A stretch of 64,000 nt of DNA from Styela clava. Lineage: Eukaryota > Chordata > Ascidiacea > Stolidobranchia > Styelidae. Made by a program: the position numbers and the translations under genes. Below are positions 58,951 through 64,000 of the stretch, in pieces. Each line of letters opens with the position of its first letter. Within the stretch, counting starts at the first letter, position 1. The stretch is taken from positions 14,446,001-14,510,000 of the forward strand of contig NC_135262.1 in the NCBI RefSeq assembly GCF_964204865.1. Reading direction: 5' to 3'. The notes under the pieces are model-generated. The model did not search any database. It was not told the origin of the DNA and worked only from the letters and a program-made list of their open reading frames with translations.

Positions 58951-61902
58951 ACGCGGGAAGCCTGTTAAAGCTGCACGCAGCTCTAGTTATTAGTTAAGTT
59001 ATGCTAAGACGTTGTTGAAAAATGTATAAGTAAGTTATTAAACACTTGCAGATCCTTACCACGGATATGGGCCGTGAGACGAAGCCATGAAAACGCCCAG
59101 AAAATGAGTTTCGTAGCGCACATCTGGTAACTAAATAAATTCTTCAGTTTTGTGTGAAAACGAACATAATGAACGCATTACAGCTTGTTCCACAATCCTG
59201 GTGCGAAATTGAATATAAGAGGTTCCCGGAAATTCAATAACCATAAGTTTACAACACATACATAAGAACTATGCAATACGAGAGCCCTACAGCACACTAA
59301 CACAAATGTATTCCTGTAATGTTTTGCCTGACCAAAATCGGACTTCCTCAGTCAATCATAATTTATTAGGTAGATTACGAAAAATATGGCATACATGTAA
59401 CCAACAACAAAAAATACTTTAATTGTGTGACAGGAGTTGGGAGTGACCTCGAAAGCAGCGACACCAACAACGCTGATTCACATTTGCGAATAAATTTTAT
59501 GTAATAACCACAAGCAGTTTACATACAACAAGAACAGCATAAAAAGCTACATCCATTTTATAGAAGCTATCAGACGTATTTATTTTTAAGCAATGAAGTC
59601 ACAAATTAACATCGTGAGCACGAAAGCACAAATAAATCAGTTATTTCTCACTTAGAAATTTACAGCAAAAGTCAAGAAAATTAAATGAATGTACAATATG
59701 TACATAACATAGTGAACAGAAATATTACAATTAATCTTTTTTTAGTTTATGTGGTTATGTATTTGAACAAAGGCAATAATATTACTAGAAACAGGACTAC
59801 GACACTAACAAATGTCCGAAAAAAACAACAAATAAATGATACTTATTAAATCAACTGTAATATCTAATTCACTTTCTGCTGAATTGTTTTCGAAATCCAC
59901 TATCTCAAAAATCGACTTTTCCTCTATAAGTGTACTGTGATTTTTGCAGTCAATACAAAAACAAAAATCTGTGCAATTTAAGTTGATTTTGGCACACTTT
60001 CATAAATTATTTTGACTATTTTTCTTACACTTGCAGTTTGCCAACTCAAGAACTGATTTGAGGGCCACATGCTTCTTCAGTGAATCATTGTTGGGTGGAG
60101 AGTATAATCCTTATGTTTGACAGTGTTAAATAGACGTGCCCTGGTATCATTTACATTCTTCTATCCTCTTCAAATTCCTCAGCTTTATTTATTAATGCCT
60201 CGTTAACCTCAAAAGATCTTCATAGTCGAGAGAAAAAAATGAATTGAAAATCTCAATGAAGTCTCCAACATGAATTTGATGGGCAGTTCCAATTGCAGAA
60301 AAGTGCTAAAGTATTTCAATATGAATAGCCCATCTAAGCTGTTTGCAACTATTATGATTCTCATATACCTTTAAGCTTCAAGACTTCTTGTTTAATCCAT
60401 TTTATAGCACTGATAGCAGCAGGGATCAGAGCCTGCGTTAGGTCGGATTGGTGGAACATTGCCGTTTTCTTTTGTAGTACAGTATCTAAAATGAGGAAGA
60501 AAATAATATTTGGAGCAGCATGAGTTTAAAAATACCCCTAAATACTAACTAATACCTTGAATACATAATGCATTTTATCTGATGTACTAAATGAGCGTAT
60601 ATATATTCATTGCATGTACTACAGTCCAGCAGTGTTTGCATACCATTACTAGACTATATCTACACTAAATTTTGATATATCACAGTCTGAAATGCCCTAT
60701 GACAGTATGAGTACGGACTAGGCTATAGACTATTTTTTAAAACATCAACTGTTTGTCTACAACTTGATTTCTCACCTCTCAATCGTTTCCAATGCTACTT
60801 TCTTTCCACTCCGGCATAACTTATCATTGCTTCCCAGGTTCTTGTCGACTCTATGAATTTAGATTTAGACCAACCGACATTAGTAAAATTGAATAATTTC
60901 TTCTCTTTCACACAATCGTGCATTACAGAAACAGTCATTCATTTCTATTTACAAATATGCTGTGGCCTATATAGTAGTATAAGTCTGCTGAATAGTCAAG
61001 AAGAGTCATTAAATTAATCATAAACATTTCATGCAAGCCAGAAAATATCGTTGTTTGTGACATACGGTATTATGCTAGGTCTAGCCTTCCTTGGAGTTAC
61101 CGGTACCGGTACCGCTCCGTACCTATTTAACAACGTCTTATGAGCTAGTGCTCAACTAATATTGCTCTTTATGGTAAGGATATACAAGTGTTTAATATCT
61201 TACCTATACTTTTCAACACCTCCTTAGAATAACTGAACTAATATTACCGGTAACTGAAAAAAACTATGGAAAGGCTACTCAACGCAAAAGCGAGCAGTTG
61301 TAGTACATCTGATATTCATCCGACCACTGGGGATCCACCTACAGCTGACTAACTTGACTGTTACGTCGTGCAGAAGTCTGCGTTCATTGGCCCATGATAC
61401 CGGAAAAGCAGAGAAAATAGGACAGATGGTAACACATATTTATTGTAGTAAAAGCGCCTTTTCTGTGAAACGTGCAACTTTTGGAAGTGGGAACAAGGCA
61501 ATATTTGTTACTAAATTTCTAAGGAACATTTTAAAATCATTTTCAGGTAGTTACCTGATGTGCGCTACGAAACTGAAAGATAAATGGCCTCGGCTCGCGG
61601 CCTATTTGCAACCAAATTGGTTAATTAAATTAAAACTACCAGGGAGACAGGGTGACCATTAAATAATCTGATTTACATTTAAGTTTACAAAACACAACTG
61701 AAAACTAACGAATAGAGTTCAAAAATGCGAAAACGAGATAATGTTTAAGACGCTTGAAAATCTGTCTGAGTGAGAAAAGTGTCTGAGCGGATGCGAAAAG
61801 GAGCATAGTTACATCACTTTTTGCAATTTGCTGATTGGCCAATGTCACGAAGTAAACAAGGAAGTCGATGCTCGGGGAAAGGTCCATAGGAACCTAGAAG
61901 AC

Positions 61903-62664
61903 TAAAAAACCGCCATTGTTACCGGTGGCGGTAGACGGTAGTGGAATTGGGCGAGCAATCTGTCAAAAATTTGCAAAGGAAGGAGAAAGTGTTGCAATCC
62001 TTGACATAAATTCTGAAGGTATTACTCGAACGCTAAATGAATTACCGAGTAATCGTACAAATAAACATTGTGCTATTGAAACTGATGTATCGTCATCTGA
62101 ACAAGTAAAACATTCATTTGTGTTAGCGGAAAAAAAACTGGGAAAGAGAAGCACTATTCTCGTTAACAGCGCTGGGATTGCTGATTTGAAAGCATTTTCG
62201 GACGTTGATGATTTTATTTTTGATAACATCATCAACGTCAATCTGAGAGAAACTTTCCTGATGACTAAAGAATTTTTAAAGAAGACGTCAAAAAATGCTT
62301 CACGTGGGAACGATATAATTGGTTATATAATCAACATATCTAGCATAGCCGGGAAGCAAGGTTGTGCTGGACTAGGTCCGTATTGTGCATCCAAATTTGG
62401 TGTTATTGGTTTGACAAAAACTGTCACGGCCGAGTTTCCGAAACACAAGGTCCGCTGCAACGCTGTTTCGCCCGACATGACTGACACCGATACTCGATGG
62501 CTGTCCAAAAGATATTCAATAAGCCACTTTGAAACAGATTCCTATGCAAAGATTCGGACACCCGGATGAAGTCGCAAGTGTTTGTTTGTTTGTTTTTGAC
62601 ATCTGATGAAAGTACTTATGTTAACGGCGCTTGTTCAGAAGTTTCTGGTGGATACGAATGTTGA
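61903..62664 (+). pseudogene. Short-chain dehydrogenase/reductase (FabG-like) processed pseudogene
   Basis: The frame shows TAIVTGG at the start, GSGIGRAICQKFAKEGE, NSAGIAD, ISSIAG (catalytic Ser), and YCASKFG with the Tyr-Lys pair. After two frame changes comes FGHPDEVASVCLF and then VNGACSEVSGGY at the end: the whole FabG/CBR4/HSD17B8-type fold in one exon-less piece. It is broken at three places. A 7-base insertion (AGACGGT, 61,933-61,939) lies inside the TGxxxGIG cofactor motif. A frame change falls near 62,535-62,550, and a TTTG-run slippage near 62,590. No in-frame ATG precedes the motif; a stop lies just upstream. The parent gene would reduce carbonyls with NAD(P)H. Lack of introns suggests retrotransposition, but no poly(A) or TSD was found. 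Confidence 0.8.
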
Positions 62665-64000
62665 ATATCATTCTTATTCATCAATCCACTGGATATCAAA
62701 ATTGGTTTCGAGTATAATATTGAGTATAGCACTCTGAGCGTTTTTGCATACTAGCACGAATAAGCACTCGTTTACCCTAAATCGATTTCGATTTATATTA
62801 TCGAAAACTGGGAACAACAGGTCTTTTAATTCGTTGTTGCAGCGCCACGTCTTCAATTGAAAAACAAACAAAATTTTGTTGCTTTTTACAACGTCTTTCT
62901 TATCGTCTTTCTAGCACAGACAGAAAGTTTGAAAATGTGAGGACGAATCTCTATAGGCTTTATACTATACAGAAAAATGTTAGCTTTTATGAATAAAATA
63001 CAAAAATGTTTCCTCGCGTTTCAATAAAGATTTTTACAATTAGAAGAATGCATCATATCAGTGCTTTTCACCAGTGGGTCTATTTAGCCATTTAGTAATG
63101 TGAAGTGCAACATGGTATCAAGAAATTTGAATTTATTTATTCGAATATATGCGAGGAGCAAATTATAGTTATATGGGTAGTTAGTATGGAATCGAAATTT
63201 ATTTTCTAACTCTGTGCTGTGGAGGAGAGGTTTGCTAATATTCCAGGCGTGCAGCATTTTAAAAGACTTCTATTTATTATTGCATTTTGATGTATTTGCG
63301 GGTAAAAAAATATACCGTGTCTGGCCCGTGACTTTTAGCTCCTGCAGTCACGTGTGAACTTTACACATTTTTAGCAGTGCTGTCCGATTCGCTAGTGTTG
63401 TTAAATATTTGTTTTGCAGCTGTAAATCGTACCGAGTTCTTTGACTTCCACACACGTATTTTAAATATATTTTGTGTTATACTGACTCTAAAGTCAGTCT
63501 CAAGTCGAAAACTTGAAGCAAACCGAAGTATAGTCATTAGTCAATGCATTATCAGTTATACTAAGTAATTCAATTAACGAGATGTGAGGCACGAGAGTAT
63601 ACTGTATATATTACAAATGTATGACATTTTGTGAATAGTATTGCAGATATTAGGGCTATTCAAACAAACGAATTGCATAGAAAGCAAGTAAATGTACTGT
63701 GTTCGTAATAATACATACGTTATAATTGAATAATACAATTCTTTCTGAACATAAAAACAAAAGAGCTAAAGTGATTCCAGGGAAATCAAACATTACAGAT
63801 AAGGCAGCGCAAGCAGACGTCATATAGATTTCAGTGGAATGATAAGGCAGCTTGTACATTCAACCAATTAAACGAAGGCGACAGGGCGATTTATTTTTGT
63901 TTGGAGTTCTTTGTCTGGCACATATTTACGATGTCGTTGCTTACATCATTTCCTTTAGTTTAACGTATGTTGTTATCTCATCAAATACGGTTGCGATTAT
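62665..64000. other. Intergenic DNA without a recognised gene
   Basis: The short frames here (for example at 62,674-62,871 and 63,656-63,859 on the - strand) have no family resemblance. Composition is AT-rich. No repeat with clear ends was found. Confidence 0.45.

Larger units (their letters stand above)
48539..58987 (-). mobile_element. Helentron (rolling-circle transposon), complete, 10.4 kb
   Basis: One end starts TAGGCTTCCCGC and carries a hairpin (CTGCTTGTCAG core). The other ends in the hairpin AGCTGCACGCAGCT (58,969-58,982), then CTAG before T, the canonical Helitron 3' end. AGGCTTCCCGC (48,540-48,550) and GCGGGAAGCCT (58,953-58,963) are subterminal inverted repeats, as in Helentrons. 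The left-copy TIR transposon gives the empty site on the inverse strand at about 47,740-47,775. The sequence joins TTTAGTTAT to TATTAGTTAAG there, so insertion was between two T bases without duplication. Coding genes run opposite to the hairpin-at-right orientation. Arrays of 145-bp monomers lie on both sides of the genes. Confidence 0.9.
48194..61604 (-). mobile_element. Same TIR transposon, inverted right copy, split by the Helentron
   Basis: Parts are 48,194-48,538 and 58,988-61,604. The left end is TAGGCCGCGAGCCGAGGCC, and the right end (61,586-61,604) is its exact inverse GGCCTCGGCTCGCGGCCTA. The interior from 59,108 on mirrors 47,692 down to 45,325 of the left copy, including the Cys-rich remnant near 59,950 and the exon-like piece near 60,400. 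A further truncated terminus-like segment (GGGCCGTGAGACGAAGCC) sits at about 59,069. No intact transposase frame remains. Confidence 0.7.

Overview
The window is animal genomic DNA: multi-exon genes with GT..AG introns, polyadenylation signals, tRNA-derived SINEs, hAT-type and other terminal-inverted-repeat (TIR) transposons, a LINE fragment and a complete Helentron. The host-gene set (DYNLT5-like dynein light chain, myotrophin, a CYP7/CYP8-type P450, ABHD14, an HDGF/PSIP1-family PWWP-IBD protein), AT-rich base composition and compact exons fit an invertebrate deuterostome. A tunicate is my guess, not something the sequence proves.

Left part (1-19,200). Two intronless myotrophin-like ankyrin genes lie on the + strand (2,384 and 9,437). 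A three-exon Tctex-type dynein light chain gene lies on the - strand (exons at 15,838, 7,542 and 3,602; the reading frame joins across both introns to 171 aa). The second myotrophin gene sits inside its 8.2-kb first intron. The rest is introns or intergenic DNA with a SINE, short TIR elements and hAT remnants.

Middle (19,200-44,000). A seven-exon P450 gene (+, 552 aa) is followed convergently by ABHD14 (-, 4 exons, 200 aa) and by an HDGFL2/PSIP1-like gene (-, 17 coding exons, 588 aa; PWWP, basic coiled coil, integrase-binding-type domain). For each gene the exon lengths I derived sum to a multiple of three and splice phases match at every junction. Introns are loaded with short transposons, many with recognisable 8-bp target-site duplications. 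One duplication overlaps a 5' splice site of the PSIP1-like gene.

Right part (44,100-61,600). After a LINE 3' fragment come two inverted copies of a decayed TIR transposon (left copy 45,325-about 48,055; right copy 48,194-61,604). The right copy is split by a 10.4-kb Helentron (about 48,539-58,987) coding on the - strand: an OTU cysteine protease ORF, then a 2,082-aa ORF with an 18-residue repeat array, Cys-rich region, HUH Rep, PIF1-type helicase and AP-endonuclease-like domain. The uninterrupted left copy supplies the empty site and so fixes the Helentron ends.

Far right (61,900-64,000). An intronless, frameshifted short-chain dehydrogenase pseudogene, then DNA with no recognisable gene.
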